64,000 nucleotides of DNA from UBA6522 sp965237785 (lineage in GTDB: Bacteria; Pseudomonadota; Gammaproteobacteria; Steroidobacterales; Rariloculaceae), in NCBI GenBank assembly GCA_965237785.1, contig OZ250159.1, forward strand, positions 3,410,001-3,474,000, read 5' to 3'. Under the pieces are notes generated by a model. That model was not told where the DNA came from and did no database searches. It worked only from the letters and a program-made list of their open reading frames with translations. The translations under genes were made by a program, and so were the position numbers. Below, in pieces: positions 33,243-43,815 of the stretch (positions within the stretch are counted from its first letter, which is position 1; every line of letters begins with the position of its first letter).

Positions 33243-33260
33243 GGGCGCCCGCAGGCGCCC
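33243..33260. terminator. Candidate bidirectional terminator hairpin
   Basis: GGGCGCC-CGCA-GGCGCCC forms a perfect 7-bp GC stem with a 4-base loop between two convergent genes (ends at 33229 and 33292). No T-run follows on either side, so intrinsic termination would be weak. Placement and stem strength are the only support. Confidence 0.35.
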
Positions 33261-33291
33261 GCTTAGCCGCAGTTTGGCAAGCCAGGAGGGC

Positions 33292-35214
33292 CTACAGCCC
33301 GCCCGGGCCGCATTCGCTGGCCAGGTAGTCCTCAATCGATGTAAGCATCGCGAAGTGGTGCTGGGGCCACCACGGATATGAGTGCCAGAGATCAACGATC
33401 TCCTGATACTTCACATCCTTGCCCGCCCGCCGCAGCGCCTGGACGAACTTCTCGGACTGCACGATCTCAACACGCTGGTCCCGCTCTCCGTGGAAAACGT
33501 AGATGGGAATCTCCGCGTCCTCCACATGATCGAGGGGTGACATGCCGTCGACGGTCGGATTCTGGTATTGGCGTTGGAACGGGTTCTCGAAGGTAATCTT
33601 GTCGAAAGTCCTGAGTTCGGAAAGCCCGGCGCCGGCGATGGCACATTGGAAAGGCGAATTCGGCCGCACGCTGGCCGCCATGGCTGCAAATCCACCGTAG
33701 GAGTAACCGAAGATGGCGATCCGGTCCGCCGCCGCAATGCCCTGCTCCACGAGCCACAGCGCGCCGTCGTCCTTGTCGTCCTGCATTTTCTGGCCCCACT
33801 CCTTGTCGCCGGCGCGCCAGAGTGTCTGGCCCCAGCCGTCGGAGCCCCGATACTGCGGTTGCAGCACCGCGTACCCTCGGTTGGCGAGGAACTGTGCCCA
33901 TAGGTCCCAGCCAAGGTAATCGCGCGCCCATGGCCCGCCATGCGGCAAGACCACCGTCGGATAGGGCGCCCGTCCTTCCGCGGGGCGGGTCAGGAACGCC
34001 GGAATTTCGAGTCCGTCCCGCGCCTCGTATGTGACAAACTCCATATCCGACAGCTTGTCCGGTTCGAGGAATGGAAAGCTTCGTCCCAGCGGCACAAGCT
34101 GCTGGCCGTTGACAAGAAGGTGATAGGCGCCCGGCTCCTTGGGTCCGGAGGATTGCACGACCATGATCGTGAGGTCATCCGACATCGAGATCACTCGATG
34201 CTGCTGATCGCCGGGGAGCGCCTCGTCAAGGCGTTGTTGAATCGAGGCCCATTTGGGATCGGTAAACTCCCATACAACTTTCTCGTCGGCCCCGAAAAAC
34301 CCGATGATTTTGCCGAAGTCATCCGGATTGCGCGCCTGCATGACGGTGATGGCGTCCACGTCGCCACCGCCGAAGAGGGGCTCGCTCAACTCTCTGGTGA
34401 GCAGGTCATACGTGCGAATCACCGACATTTCTCGCCCGGTGTTGTCCACCATGTAGACCCGGCGCCCGTCCATATCGAAAGCGGCCGGCTGGATGCCTTC
34501 TCGTTGGGCGGCAACGAGTTCGTGGTGTAGTTCCCACTCTCCGGTCTCCGGGTGCTTGTAGGAAAACTCTATTCGTGTCGCTTCCCCGCTCCCTTCGAGT
34601 TCCAGCCTGCCTCGGATCTCACCGAACGCATCCTCGACGATTCCGACGCCGGAGGCGCTACGGTACACTCGCCTGGCGAGAAAGGTACCGAGATCTACTT
34701 CATAGATGTCGCTGGCAAATTCCCGGTTGACGTGTTCGACCAGGAACTTGTCCCGATCGAGCGGCAGGACGTTGAAGATTCTCTTACCACCGTTTTCGTT
34801 CTCAAGCAGCTCCCGAAACCGCTCCTCGCCCTGGTCGTCGATAACATAGAGCTTTTCTCTAAACCATCGCGTGGGTCTGCCGCCGGTGCGAATATCGAAT
34901 TTCTGCCGGCCGACAACCCACAAATACTCGTCATTGAGCCACCCTACCGCGCGCGCCTTGACGTCATCCGGTGCAAATCGCCGCGGCGGCAACGACAAAT
35001 CCTCAGTCTGCCAGACCGTGATTTGAGGTGGCGCGTTGACGTCCGGCAACGTCAGCGCAACGAGTTGGTTGCCATCGGGACTGACGCCGACGCTGGCGAT
35101 GACGGGATCGTGAATCCACGCGCTCATGGGAATGGTTTCGGCCTGCACGGGCAAAGCCATCCAGGCACACAACGACAGCACGGCAGAGGCCGGCGCGAAT
35201 GGCGAGATTGTCAT
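33292..35214 (-). CDS. Secreted S9-family (prolyl oligopeptidase type) peptidase
   Basis: 640 residues with a signal peptide (ASAVLSLCAWMALPVQA). An N-terminal beta-propeller (about 30-395) precedes an alpha/beta-hydrolase domain. The catalytic triad is Ser505 in GYSYGGF, Asp579 in HGERDQRV and His611 in LWHSYPW. The HGGP oxyanion segment is present. These enzymes cleave short peptides, often dipeptides, in the periplasm. The gene follows the TonB-dependent receptor at 35217 by two bases on the same strand, so the receptor and peptidase probably act together in peptide uptake and breakdown. Intact. Confidence 0.88.
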   Translation of the reverse strand: MTISPFAPASAVLSLCAWMALPVQAETIPMSAWIHDPVIASVGVSPDGNQLVALTLPDVNAPPQITVWQTEDLSLPPRRFAPDDVKARAVGWLNDEYLWVVGRQKFDIRTGGRPTRWFREKLYVIDDQGEERFRELLENENGGKRIFNVLPLDRDKFLVEHVNREFASDIYEVDLGTFLARRVYRSASGVGIVEDAFGEIRGRLELEGSGEATRIEFSYKHPETGEWELHHELVAAQREGIQPAAFDMDGRRVYMVDNTGREMSVIRTYDLLTRELSEPLFGGGDVDAITVMQARNPDDFGKIIGFFGADEKVVWEFTDPKWASIQQRLDEALPGDQQHRVISMSDDLTIMVVQSSGPKEPGAYHLLVNGQQLVPLGRSFPFLEPDKLSDMEFVTYEARDGLEIPAFLTRPAEGRAPYPTVVLPHGGPWARDYLGWDLWAQFLANRGYAVLQPQYRGSDGWGQTLWRAGDKEWGQKMQDDKDDGALWLVEQGIAAADRIAIFGYSYGGFAAMAASVRPNSPFQCAIAGAGLSELRTFDKITFENPFQRQYQNPTVDGMSPLDHVEDAEIPIYVFHGERDQRVEIVQSEKFVQALRRAGKDVKYQEIVDLWHSYPWWPQHHFAMLTSIEDYLASECGPGGL

Positions 35215-35216
35215 GG

Positions 35217-38200
35217 TTAGAAGACCTCCTTGCTGAATTGAACAACGAATGTGCGCCCGAGAATATCGTATCCGACACCCGGCAACGTATTGAAAAAGCG
35301 GCTTGTCTCATCCCGTGGCACACCGTCCGCAACCAGGGGAGGCTGCTTGTCGAAGAGGTTCCGTACGGTCATGATCACCTCCCAATCGGACGCCGTATAG
35401 CGAGCCGACAGCGTATGCTCCCAATGCTTGTCCGTCCAATACTGCCGGTCGACGTTGTCCGTACCGGGGTCATATACGGGGGTCGCAACGGAGGCGCCGA
35501 TGAAATCGGTTCGCCAAAGAAAGCGCCAATCGCGATAGTCGATGTACGTGTCCATCACTCCGGTCCATTTCGGAAAGCCCCAGTTGTTGACCGCGTTCCA
35601 CTCCTCGTCGAACAGTACGGTGGTCTGTTCCTTGAGAATGTTGACGGTGCCGTCGATCGTCAGGTCGAAGCTCGGGAATTCGTGTTCGTAGACGAAATCG
35701 GTGTCGAACCCCCGCGTGAACTGGCGCCCGACATTCAACAGCGATGCATCCACGTCGGTCAGAAAACCTTCGGGGCCGCGAGGGCCGATACGGCTGCAGA
35801 AGGCATGCGTCAAACCGGCCGAGCCGTAGCAGGCGCCCAATACGTAGCCGACCGAGGGATCCTCGACCGTATTCTCAAGCTCGATTTCGTACCAGGTCAG
35901 GGCCAGCGAGAGACCGATGTCCGGCGGCTGCACGACGATGCCGGCGGTCCACGCTTCGGAAGTTTCGGCCACAAGGTCCGGATTGCCGCCGATGATACTG
36001 CGGATACTTGGGGCGCCCTGATCGCCGTGGTCGGGCGGCAGACCCAGGGATGCGCAGTTCTGGTAAACGATATCGTCGGGATCGTACGTCTCTCCGTAAC
36101 CGATGCAAGGATCGGCAAAGCCCTGGACAAACCCGGACTGGTTGCCCAGGAACTGCTCGAACAGATCAGGTGCACGGAACGAGGTGCCGGACGTGGCGCG
36201 GAAGCGGATATACGGATTGACCTGGTAGTCCAGGGCCAACCGGTACGTGGTGTCGCTGCCGTAGGAATCGTAGTCGGTCCAGCGTCCCGAACCGTTGAAC
36301 AGCAACTCCTCCGCCCAGGGCAGACGGGCCAGCAACGGTATCTCGAACTCGGTAAAGAACTCCTTGACGGTATCGTCGCCCGCGGTAATCCCCGACGTAG
36401 TGAACCCCCAGATATTATCTGCCTGCGCATCCGGGTCGGGCACGTCGTTGATCTCCTCGTTGCGCATCTCGAAACCCACGACCAGGTTGACGTCTTCGGA
36501 GTTCGGCATTTCGAACAGCCGGCCCGTGGCGTAGCCGGACACCTGGTAGCTCTTGTAGGTCGTCTCGCCGAGGGTGTCCTTGCTGATGAAGTTCAGGACA
36601 TCCGCCGGCAGGCGTCCGCGCAACAGCGCGTCCTCCGTAAAGAGGTCCGCCGGGACGCAGCCTGCAATGGAGTTGTCGGCGCAGACCAGGTTGCCGTCCG
36701 CGTCCAGCGTCGCGTTTACGGATGCGTTGACCCGGTCATCGAGCCACTGCTGGCCATCGTACGTACCGAAGGAATGGCTGAAGCCGACATAGGCATCGTA
36801 GCTCCAGGTCGCGGAAATATCGCCCTCGAGGCCGGCGAATGCATTGTAGCGGTCCACTTCGATTGTGGAGGAGCCATCCTGAATTTCGTAACTCGGTAGC
36901 ACCGGTTGCACGGCAAAGCCCCGGCCGATCGCTGCCGCCAACGGACCGTGGAACCCAAACGGATTGGTCGGATTGGTGGCCGGCACCCGGGGAAAGAACT
37001 GGCGGTAGCCTCCGAGGAACTCGTTGATCCGCCGATTGAAATAGAACTCGTAGTAAACGTTGGCGCTGCGCCCGCCGATGTCGAAGTCCTTGTCGGCAAA
37101 CGAAGTGATGGAGACAAGCTCCCGGGATGAAACGATGTCATTGACGGCCGGTTCCAGCGTGTCCCGGTAGTACCCGCCTTCGTTGCCCCAAAGCGGATCC
37201 GGGTCGTCCGGATCGCCCACGGGGTTCCAGCCGTGAACCGGGACATCGGTGTAGTACGGGATGCCGAATGTCTGAAGTTGTGAGAAGTACGGATTGGCGG
37301 GGTCCGGTTGCGCCAGGCTCGGCTCGTACCGAACAAAGCCGAACGGCGAGGCGACCAAGCCGTAAATGAACCCGAAACACAACGGTTCGCCGGTCTCGGG
37401 ACTGGTTAAGTCTATGGTGCCGTCGCCATTCTGATCCGTGAATCGCGGCCGCCTGTCGCATTCGCCCCAGGCTCGATCGGTCTGGACCAGTCTCTGCCGT
37501 TTCTCATAGCCGGCCGAGAGGCTGAAGGACCAGTCGGTTCCCACTCGGCCCCAGGTAATGTCGGCGATGCCGGTTTCCAATCCCCCGTCCTGCGGCGTCA
37601 GCCCCTGTACGTTGAATTGCAATCCATCGAAGCTTTGTACGGTGATGGCATTGACGACCCCGGCCACGGCGTCCGCGCCATAGACGGACGATGCTCCGTC
37701 CTTGAGAATTTCATAGCGGGCAATCACCGTACTGGGGATGGCGCTCAGATCCACCGAGTTGGTTCCGCCCCTGACGCCGGATGGGCCCCACCGCTTGCCG
37801 TTCACGAGGATCAGCGTGCGCTGTTCGCCCAGGCCTCGCAACGACAGCGATCTCGCGCCGGGTCCGCCGTCGGTGACGAAGCCGGAAAACGTGTCGTCGA
37901 TCTGCTGGCCCGAAGCGATGGTGGAGTTCTGGAGAATATCGGCAGTATCCAACAGGCCCGCCAGAGCGGATGTCTCACTGGTAATGACCGTAATTGGCGA
38001 AGTACTCGAGAATTCATCGCGGCGAATCCGTGACCCGGTCACGACGACTTCCTCGATTACCGGCGCCGCGTCTTGCGTAATTGGAACCGCCTGTTCCACC
38101 TCATCGTCCTGCTGCACCTCGTCATCCTGTTGCGCCAAGCTGACATCGGAAATTACTACACAGAACGATCCTGCGAAAACCGCAAATCTGGTGAATGAAT

Positions 38201-38228
38201 GGAGTTTCATGGCTCCGCGCCCCTTCAT
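35217..38228 (-). CDS. TonB-dependent outer-membrane receptor, intact
   Basis: 1003 residues. A signal peptide is followed by an acidic Gln-rich repeat (QQDDEVQQDDEV), then the plug start IEEVVVTGSRIRRDEFSS and the plug features ITSETSALAG, GPGARSLSLRGLGEQRTLIL and ASSVYGADAVAGVVNAITV. A long barrel ends in the aromatic-rich strand RTFVVQFSKEVF. It imports a large substrate using ExbBD-TonB energy. It is translationally adjacent to the S9 peptidase (two-base gap), which suggests peptide-type substrates. The 200 bases upstream, up to 38431, hold its promoter and no gene. Confidence 0.9.
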   Translation of the reverse strand: MKGRGAMKLHSFTRFAVFAGSFCVVISDVSLAQQDDEVQQDDEVEQAVPITQDAAPVIEEVVVTGSRIRRDEFSSTSPITVITSETSALAGLLDTADILQNSTIASGQQIDDTFSGFVTDGGPGARSLSLRGLGEQRTLILVNGKRWGPSGVRGGTNSVDLSAIPSTVIARYEILKDGASSVYGADAVAGVVNAITVQSFDGLQFNVQGLTPQDGGLETGIADITWGRVGTDWSFSLSAGYEKRQRLVQTDRAWGECDRRPRFTDQNGDGTIDLTSPETGEPLCFGFIYGLVASPFGFVRYEPSLAQPDPANPYFSQLQTFGIPYYTDVPVHGWNPVGDPDDPDPLWGNEGGYYRDTLEPAVNDIVSSRELVSITSFADKDFDIGGRSANVYYEFYFNRRINEFLGGYRQFFPRVPATNPTNPFGFHGPLAAAIGRGFAVQPVLPSYEIQDGSSTIEVDRYNAFAGLEGDISATWSYDAYVGFSHSFGTYDGQQWLDDRVNASVNATLDADGNLVCADNSIAGCVPADLFTEDALLRGRLPADVLNFISKDTLGETTYKSYQVSGYATGRLFEMPNSEDVNLVVGFEMRNEEINDVPDPDAQADNIWGFTTSGITAGDDTVKEFFTEFEIPLLARLPWAEELLFNGSGRWTDYDSYGSDTTYRLALDYQVNPYIRFRATSGTSFRAPDLFEQFLGNQSGFVQGFADPCIGYGETYDPDDIVYQNCASLGLPPDHGDQGAPSIRSIIGGNPDLVAETSEAWTAGIVVQPPDIGLSLALTWYEIELENTVEDPSVGYVLGACYGSAGLTHAFCSRIGPRGPEGFLTDVDASLLNVGRQFTRGFDTDFVYEHEFPSFDLTIDGTVNILKEQTTVLFDEEWNAVNNWGFPKWTGVMDTYIDYRDWRFLWRTDFIGASVATPVYDPGTDNVDRQYWTDKHWEHTLSARYTASDWEVIMTVRNLFDKQPPLVADGVPRDETSRFFNTLPGVGYDILGRTFVVQFSKEVF

Positions 38229-38431
38229 TTCCGCTCAAAAGATAACGTAATACTACTCCTTATTTCTTTTAATGGAATAGTGTTGTTCCAAAGACGCCTA
38301 AGCGCACGGCCCCGAGCCTGTTTTACCCTGGGCAAGAGGCAGCCGAGGTCGGCGAGCGAGCCCGAGACTTGCGTCGATGATGGGCGCGAGCGCGTCGATT
38401 TGCCGCGGAAAGGAAACGGCGGGAAATTTGG

Positions 38432-40654
38432 CTAGAGGCCGACTCGCAGCCGCACGTAGTAGTAGGCGCCCTGCCAGGAAATCATCGAATCGGAACGGTA
38501 GATTCTGCCGCAACACGCCTCGAAATTTGCCTTGTCCGGTGTTTCTCCGAAGACATTTTGCCAGCCCAACGTAACGCTGTAGGTGTTGTTTACAAACCAC
38601 GAAGCCTGCAAGTCGAAGAGAACCTTGCCGCCGAATCGTTGTACGTTGGCGGGATCGCTGAAGTCCCCGCTGTTGGCATGCTCGTAATCGCCGTACCAAT
38701 GGGCTCGGCCCATGACGTCGAAGCGCTCCCACCAGTGGCGCAGCGTGAACACGCCCTGAATCTTTGGCAACGCATTCTCGGTATCGAAGACAGCCTCTTC
38801 GTTCACGAACGAAAACGGGGTGCCATGGCGGTCGGTCCTCGTGGGAATTGCGGTGATGCGAGTCCGGTTGCTGTTCATCGATGCCGAAAACTCGGTGAGC
38901 CCGGCGCGGGAGTCGATGGCATAGGTCGCCACCACGTCGATGCCCTGGGTTTCGGTGTCCAGATCATTGTTGAAGAAACCCACCTGGGCAATGGAGTTGG
39001 CGCCCTGGACGCCGAGTGCCCGCAGCGTGACGACCTCCTCCGGGCCGATCTGAAAGTCAGAGGAGAGCACGATCCGATCGCGCAGTTCGATGAAGTAGTA
39101 GTCGGCGGAGAGGGTCAACCGCTCCAGGGGAGTCGCTGCCACACCGAGGGTGAACTGGGTGGATACTTCGGCGTCGAGCGGTTCCGCGCCGAAGAATTGC
39201 GAAACCGGGTGGGTCGCGGGAAAGATGCCTTCGGCCACGGGCACGCCGGCATCGTTGATTCGCGTGGAAACGTTTGTGGTTGAGATCTGACCCGGCGTCG
39301 GCGCCCTGAACCCCGTGCCCGCCGAGGCCCGAAGCGACGCGGCGTCGCTGAACGCGTAGTTTCCCGCCACCTTCCAGGAGAAATTGCGGCCGAACACTGG
39401 GTAGTCTTCAAGCCGTCCGGCGACGCCGACGAGCAGCCGGTCCGTGACGTCCGCCTCCAGATCCAGGTACACCGCCTTGCTCCCCCTGTCGAAGGCCGAT
39501 ATGAACTCCGGCGCGTAGCCGGGGAAACCGTTGGATCCCACCGGCAGCGCGTTGTCGATCGGGTCGCCGGGCACACATGGACCGGTCCGTTCCTGCCCGG
39601 GGATGCGGCATTCCACAGCGGTCAATTCGTCGTCCGGGTCGGCATCCACTTCGGCCTGGGTCACTTCGAAGTTGAACGGATCCACCGAAGCGAACGGACC
39701 GGGCTCATACGAGGCGGGATCGCCTGCGCGCAACTCGTAACCTTCCTCGCGGTATTCGAAGCCGAATGCTATGTTGAGGGTATCGACCCGCCGGGTATCC
39801 ACCGCGAAGCTGAAGTTCGCATTCAACGATCATTCGTCCGTGACCAGATCGCCCGGACGAAATACCGTTGGCGACGCCGGTCCGAGGGAGGGGTTCCAGG
39901 TGTTTTCCAGCGTGTATTCGATCTCGTTCTCGCCGGCGCGGATGCTCACATTCGCATCGTAGTTGCGCCAGTTCGCGAAACCGTAGGCTTCCCGGCCGCC
40001 CCCCAACGACGTCGCCGCATTGACGAATACCTTACGGTCGATGCGCGCGGGCTCTCCCCAGATCTGCTCCGGACAGATGCTCGCGGAAGCGCGGCGAGGC
40101 ATCGTCGGGTACACCGTCGGCGTCGGAGCCGTATTGGGCACCCGCCCCGTCGCGCAACACTTCGACCGACCGCAGGGCGATAACCGGAATCGTGGCAAGG
40201 TCCGGGCCATGGGAGCCGAATCCGCCGAGACGCACCAGCGCAGCGCGATGGCGGCGCTTACCGTTGACCAGCACCAGCGTTTTATCGGAGTCGAGCCCCC
40301 GCAGGTTGGGCGGGCGCACGAAGCTGGCGCCGTCGGAGATGGGCTCTCGGCCTACGTTGAACGATGGCGCCAGTTTGCCGATGACGTCCGTCAGATCCGC
40401 GGCCCCGCCAACACTCTCAAGATCGTCGAGCGCGAAGACGTCCACGGGCACGGGGCTGTCCGTCTCGCTGTTCGCCCCGCCGTGCGGGTACCGAGAGTGA
40501 CGATTTCCTCGACGACTTGCGTACCGGCCGGCTGTTGCGCCATCGATTCGATCGCAATTGCCAGGGCGCCCCATGTCAGAACGGTCCGGGGGCTCTTGGA
40601 ACATTTGGCAAGCGCCTTGGCAAGCGCCGCATATTCATGGTTACATGTCCCCAC
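38432..40654 (-). pseudogene. TonB-dependent receptor broken by a frameshift, a deletion and a nonsense codon
   Basis: The N-terminus (SPRTVLTWGALAIAIESMA, then VVEEIVTLGTR) shifts frame near 40490 and continues through the plug: PVPVDVFALDDLE, DKTLVLVNGKRRHRAALV, SVEVLRDGAGAQYGSDA. Near 40115 sequence and frame are lost again and the plug end is missing. The barrel then reads to PGDLVTDE and TGA at 39830-39832, after which the same frame goes on as SLNANFSFAVDTRRVD to 38432. The position before SLNANF is usually Trp, so TGG probably became TGA. The last barrel strand (YYYVRLRVGL) survives. Not functional as encoded. Confidence 0.85.
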
Positions 40655-40700
40655 TTTCCGTCCTTTATAGCTCCGGCGGCAAAGCGAAAAAGGATAGCAC

Positions 40701-40768
40701 TCAAACTGACCGCCCGGCGGCTGCCGTACCCGCCTTTCGGAATGAGAAATGGCGGTCTTTCAGTTTGA
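40701..40768 (+). promoter_or_regulatory. Structured leader upstream of the NhaC-type antiporter
   Basis: TCAAACTGA (40701-40709) pairs with TCAGTTTGA (40760-40768), a perfect 9-bp stem. Inside it CCGCC (40710-40714) pairs with GGCGG (40751-40755) across a 4-base bulge, and CGGC-GGCT-GCCG (40715-40726) forms a hairpin. The element ends 29 bases before the antiporter start, which has GAGGT upstream. A cis-regulatory RNA or an operator are both possible. I cannot match it to a known riboswitch class. Confidence 0.4.
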
Positions 40769-40797
40769 CCGGTTTCCTGATGAGTTGAGGTAACAAG

Positions 40798-42537
40798 ATG
40801 AGCCGTTCAGCCATAGCCAAATTCGGCGTTTTCGCGGTCGCCATGATCGTATCCTGGATGGTCGGTTCCAATATTGCGCCTACCTGGACGGTGGAGCAGA
40901 TTTCGCTGGACGTGCAGACCGATGCCGGCGGCGCACTCTATTTCGTAGCCGGCGGCGACCAGACGTATTTCGACTCCGTGCCGGCCGCGCAATCCCAACT
41001 CGACCCCGCATCGGTGACCGGCTCGACCGTTGAGCCGCCCGTCCGGGAGGAATTCGTTTCGGCCCAAGAGATTCGAGACGGCCAGGCGCAGGCAGTCTAT
41101 TACCAGCGCACAGCCAAATTTCACTGGGGATTCTGGTCCCTGCTGCCGGCCATCGTCGCCGTGATGCTTTGCTGGATTACCAAGGAACCGGTCACCGCAC
41201 TCCTCAGCGGCATCATTTCCGGCGCGCTGATTCTGGGCCGCTACGACCTCAGCGGCGAAGTCCTGATCCCGTCCCTGGCGACCACCAGTGCGGCCGGCGT
41301 TCTGCTGCTCTATCTGTGGCTCCTCGGCGGGCTCATGGGGATCTGGTCGCGTACCGGCGCGGCCCAGGCGTTCGCCGAATTCGTTACGGAACGCTTCGTC
41401 CGCGGGCCCAGAAGCGCCAAGCTGGTGGCCTGGATGCTCGGCATCGTGTTCTTCCAGGGCGGCACCGTAAGCACCGTCCTGGTGGGCACGACCGTCAAGC
41501 CCATTGCGGACAAGGAGCGGGTCAGCCACGAAGAACTCGCCTACATCGTCGACTCCACAGCGTCCCCCATCGCATCCCAACTGGCCTTCAACGCTTGGCC
41601 CGGGTATGTGCAGGCGTTTATTTTTGTATCGGGCGTGAGCTTTCTGGCCACCGAGGCTGACCGCATCGCGTTCTTCTTCCAGAGCGTCCCATTCTGTTTC
41701 TATGCGATTTTCGCGGTATTGGGCACCTTTCTTCTCAGTATCGAGAAACCGCTATTCCTGGGTGGGCAACTGCGCGAGGCCATGACCCGCGCCCGCACCA
41801 CCGGCCGGCTCGACGCGCCCGGGTCCGATCCCCTCAGCTCCAAAGAACTGCAGGGGAGCAATGTTCCCGAAGGTTACAAACCCCACGTTGTCGAATTCTT
41901 CCTGCCGCTTGGCGTCCTCATCGGCCTGGCGATCCTGACCTTCGTCGTCTACGGGTCCCCCAACGTGCACTGGGCATTCGGGGCCGCGCTACTGCTGGCG
42001 TCGGGCATGGCGCTGGCCAAGGGGATGGCGCTCAAGGACGTCATCGCGGGCTTTCACGACGGCATCAAGGGCGTCGTACTCGGCTCCGTCATTCTCCTCC
42101 TCGCCATCACCATCGGCGGCCTCAGCCGGGAAACCGGCGGCGGCATTTTCCTTGTCGAACTGCTCGGCAACAGCATCCCGTATTTCCTGCTGCCGGTCAT
42201 GCTGCAAATCCTGACCGTGATCATCGCATTCTCAACGGGCACGAGCTGGGGCACCTATGCCGTGGCGTTCCCGCTGGCGATGCCCCTGGCGTGGGCGGTT
42301 GCGGGCTCCCAGGGCCTTGCCCATCCCGAGCTGTATATGACCTTGTGTTTTGCGGCGGTGATGGACGGCAGCGTTTACGGCGACCAGTGCTCGCCCATCT
42401 CCGATACGACGGTACTCAGTTCAGTGTGCACGGGCTGCGATCTGATGGATCACGTCAAGACACAGATCCCTCAGGCATCCGTGGCCGCGGTGCTCGCCGC
42501 CGTCTGCTGGACCGCCGTCGCATTCCTTACGGCCTGA
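40798..42537 (+). CDS. NhaC-family Na+/H+ antiporter
   Basis: 579 residues with about a dozen membrane segments. The hallmark MDGSVYGDQCSPISDTTVLS near the C-terminus and the earlier FQGGTVSTVLVGTTVKPIAD and DSTASPIASQ identify the NhaC family. It exchanges Na+ (or another cation or organic ion) for protons at the inner membrane. An unusual periplasmic loop of about 80 residues (30-105) follows the first segment, longer than in typical NhaC. ATG 40798 has GAGGT upstream. It converges with ppk2, nine bases away. Confidence 0.85.
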   Translation: MSRSAIAKFGVFAVAMIVSWMVGSNIAPTWTVEQISLDVQTDAGGALYFVAGGDQTYFDSVPAAQSQLDPASVTGSTVEPPVREEFVSAQEIRDGQAQAVYYQRTAKFHWGFWSLLPAIVAVMLCWITKEPVTALLSGIISGALILGRYDLSGEVLIPSLATTSAAGVLLLYLWLLGGLMGIWSRTGAAQAFAEFVTERFVRGPRSAKLVAWMLGIVFFQGGTVSTVLVGTTVKPIADKERVSHEELAYIVDSTASPIASQLAFNAWPGYVQAFIFVSGVSFLATEADRIAFFFQSVPFCFYAIFAVLGTFLLSIEKPLFLGGQLREAMTRARTTGRLDAPGSDPLSSKELQGSNVPEGYKPHVVEFFLPLGVLIGLAILTFVVYGSPNVHWAFGAALLLASGMALAKGMALKDVIAGFHDGIKGVVLGSVILLLAITIGGLSRETGGGIFLVELLGNSIPYFLLPVMLQILTVIIAFSTGTSWGTYAVAFPLAMPLAWAVAGSQGLAHPELYMTLCFAAVMDGSVYGDQCSPISDTTVLSSVCTGCDLMDHVKTQIPQASVAAVLAAVCWTAVAFLTA

Positions 42538-42545
42538 TCGGGCCC

Positions 42546-43562
42546 TTACGTCAGCCGTCGGTCCGGATGCGTACTTTTGCCGAACATATGATCGCTGTTT
42601 GCAATCACATCTCCGCTTGAACCGACGATCAGGGGATCCGGACTACCCACCCTGGTAGCGGCCTTGCCCGGATACGGAAGTTGTGAGAGAAAGTGCGTCA
42701 TGCAATTCACCCGGGCGCGTTTCTTGTCATCGGACTTGATGATCGTCCAGGGCGCATCGGCCGTATCCGTATAAAAGAACATGGCCTCCTTGGCCTCCGT
42801 GTAATCCTGCCATTTTTTCAGCGACAGCCGGTCGATGGACGAAATCTTCCACTTCTTCAATGCTTCGGTCTCTCGTGACCCGAAACGCCGCAATTGTTCA
42901 TCCTGGGTTACCGAGAACCAGTACTTGAACAGGATGATGCCGCTGCGAACCATCATCCGCTCCAACTCGGGCGCCTGGCGCATGAACTCCAGATACTCGT
43001 TGGGCGTGCAGAACCCCATCACCCGTTCGACGCCGGCGCGGTTGTACCAGGACCGGTCGAACAGAACGATCTCGCCACCCGCCGGCAGATGCTTGACGTA
43101 GCGCTGGAAGAACCACTGGGAACGCTCTCTCTCCGTCGGCTTGTCCAGCGCAACGACTCGGGCGCCCCGGGGATTGAGGTGTTCGGTGAACCGCTTGATG
43201 GTTCCCCCCTTGCCCGCCGCATCCCGGCCCTCGAACAGGACAACCACTTGCCGCCCCGTCGTTTTGACCCACTCCTGCACCTTCAAAAGCTCGATCTGCA
43301 ACTCGGACTTCTGCTTCTCGTAGGATTTGCGGCTGATCTTCTGCTTGTAGGGGTACTCCCCGGTCTCGAAGATTCGCCGGATGGCATCGCGGTCGTGCCG
43401 CAATTCCGCGAGCCGGTGCGCCGAGCTCTCCTGCAGCTCAGCCTCGATATTCACGTCGTGCTCGTGCTCTATTGTAACCGCGGCGCTTTTCGCCACCGAT
43501 TTCACCGAGACGGCCGAATCGGCCTGCTCCCCTGCCGAAGCGGCATCGGATTTTAGAGACAT
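42546..43562 (-). CDS. ppk2: Polyphosphate kinase 2
   Basis: 338 residues. Walker A EGRDAAGKGG (111-120), Walker B-like LFDRSWYNRAGVERVM (167-182) and the lid region with FKYWFSVT and RRFGSRETEALKKWKIS match PPK2. It uses polyphosphate to phosphorylate nucleoside diphosphates (or the reverse). The N-terminal 60 residues are an acidic extension that precedes the conserved part (RRIFETGEYPYKQKISRKSY). It appears to be a single-gene unit facing the antiporter gene. Intact. Confidence 0.92.
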   Translation of the reverse strand: MSLKSDAASAGEQADSAVSVKSVAKSAAVTIEHEHDVNIEAELQESSAHRLAELRHDRDAIRRIFETGEYPYKQKISRKSYEKQKSELQIELLKVQEWVKTTGRQVVVLFEGRDAAGKGGTIKRFTEHLNPRGARVVALDKPTERERSQWFFQRYVKHLPAGGEIVLFDRSWYNRAGVERVMGFCTPNEYLEFMRQAPELERMMVRSGIILFKYWFSVTQDEQLRRFGSRETEALKKWKISSIDRLSLKKWQDYTEAKEAMFFYTDTADAPWTIIKSDDKKRARVNCMTHFLSQLPYPGKAATRVGSPDPLIVGSSGDVIANSDHMFGKSTHPDRRLT

Positions 43563-43815
43563 TGTTCAGTCCGTCGTCAAATGCTTATGGCTCGATAATA
43601 TCCGAACGCGCGTTCGCGGGACACTGAGAGCGCCAGGACCCGGATATTCGACCTGGATTGGCGGCACAAGAGCGTCGGGCCGCCAATCTCGCCCATCTGC
43701 TACTGCGTCCGCCGTTCCGGTGAGGGTGATGGCAGCCCGTCGGCGAATAGGGTGGTAGGATTCGCCCGGCCGGAACGAGCACCGGCTTGATCAAAGGCAA
43801 CTGTTGAACGGATCC

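Noticed and set aside
35199..36899. 566-codon plus-strand open frame
   Set aside because: It is antisense to the intact TonB receptor and has no recognisable motif.
39830..39832. TGA read as tryptophan (code change) in the receptor at 38432
   Set aside because: Many genes here end in TGA as a normal stop, and the same receptor has other lesions, so a nonsense mutation is simpler.
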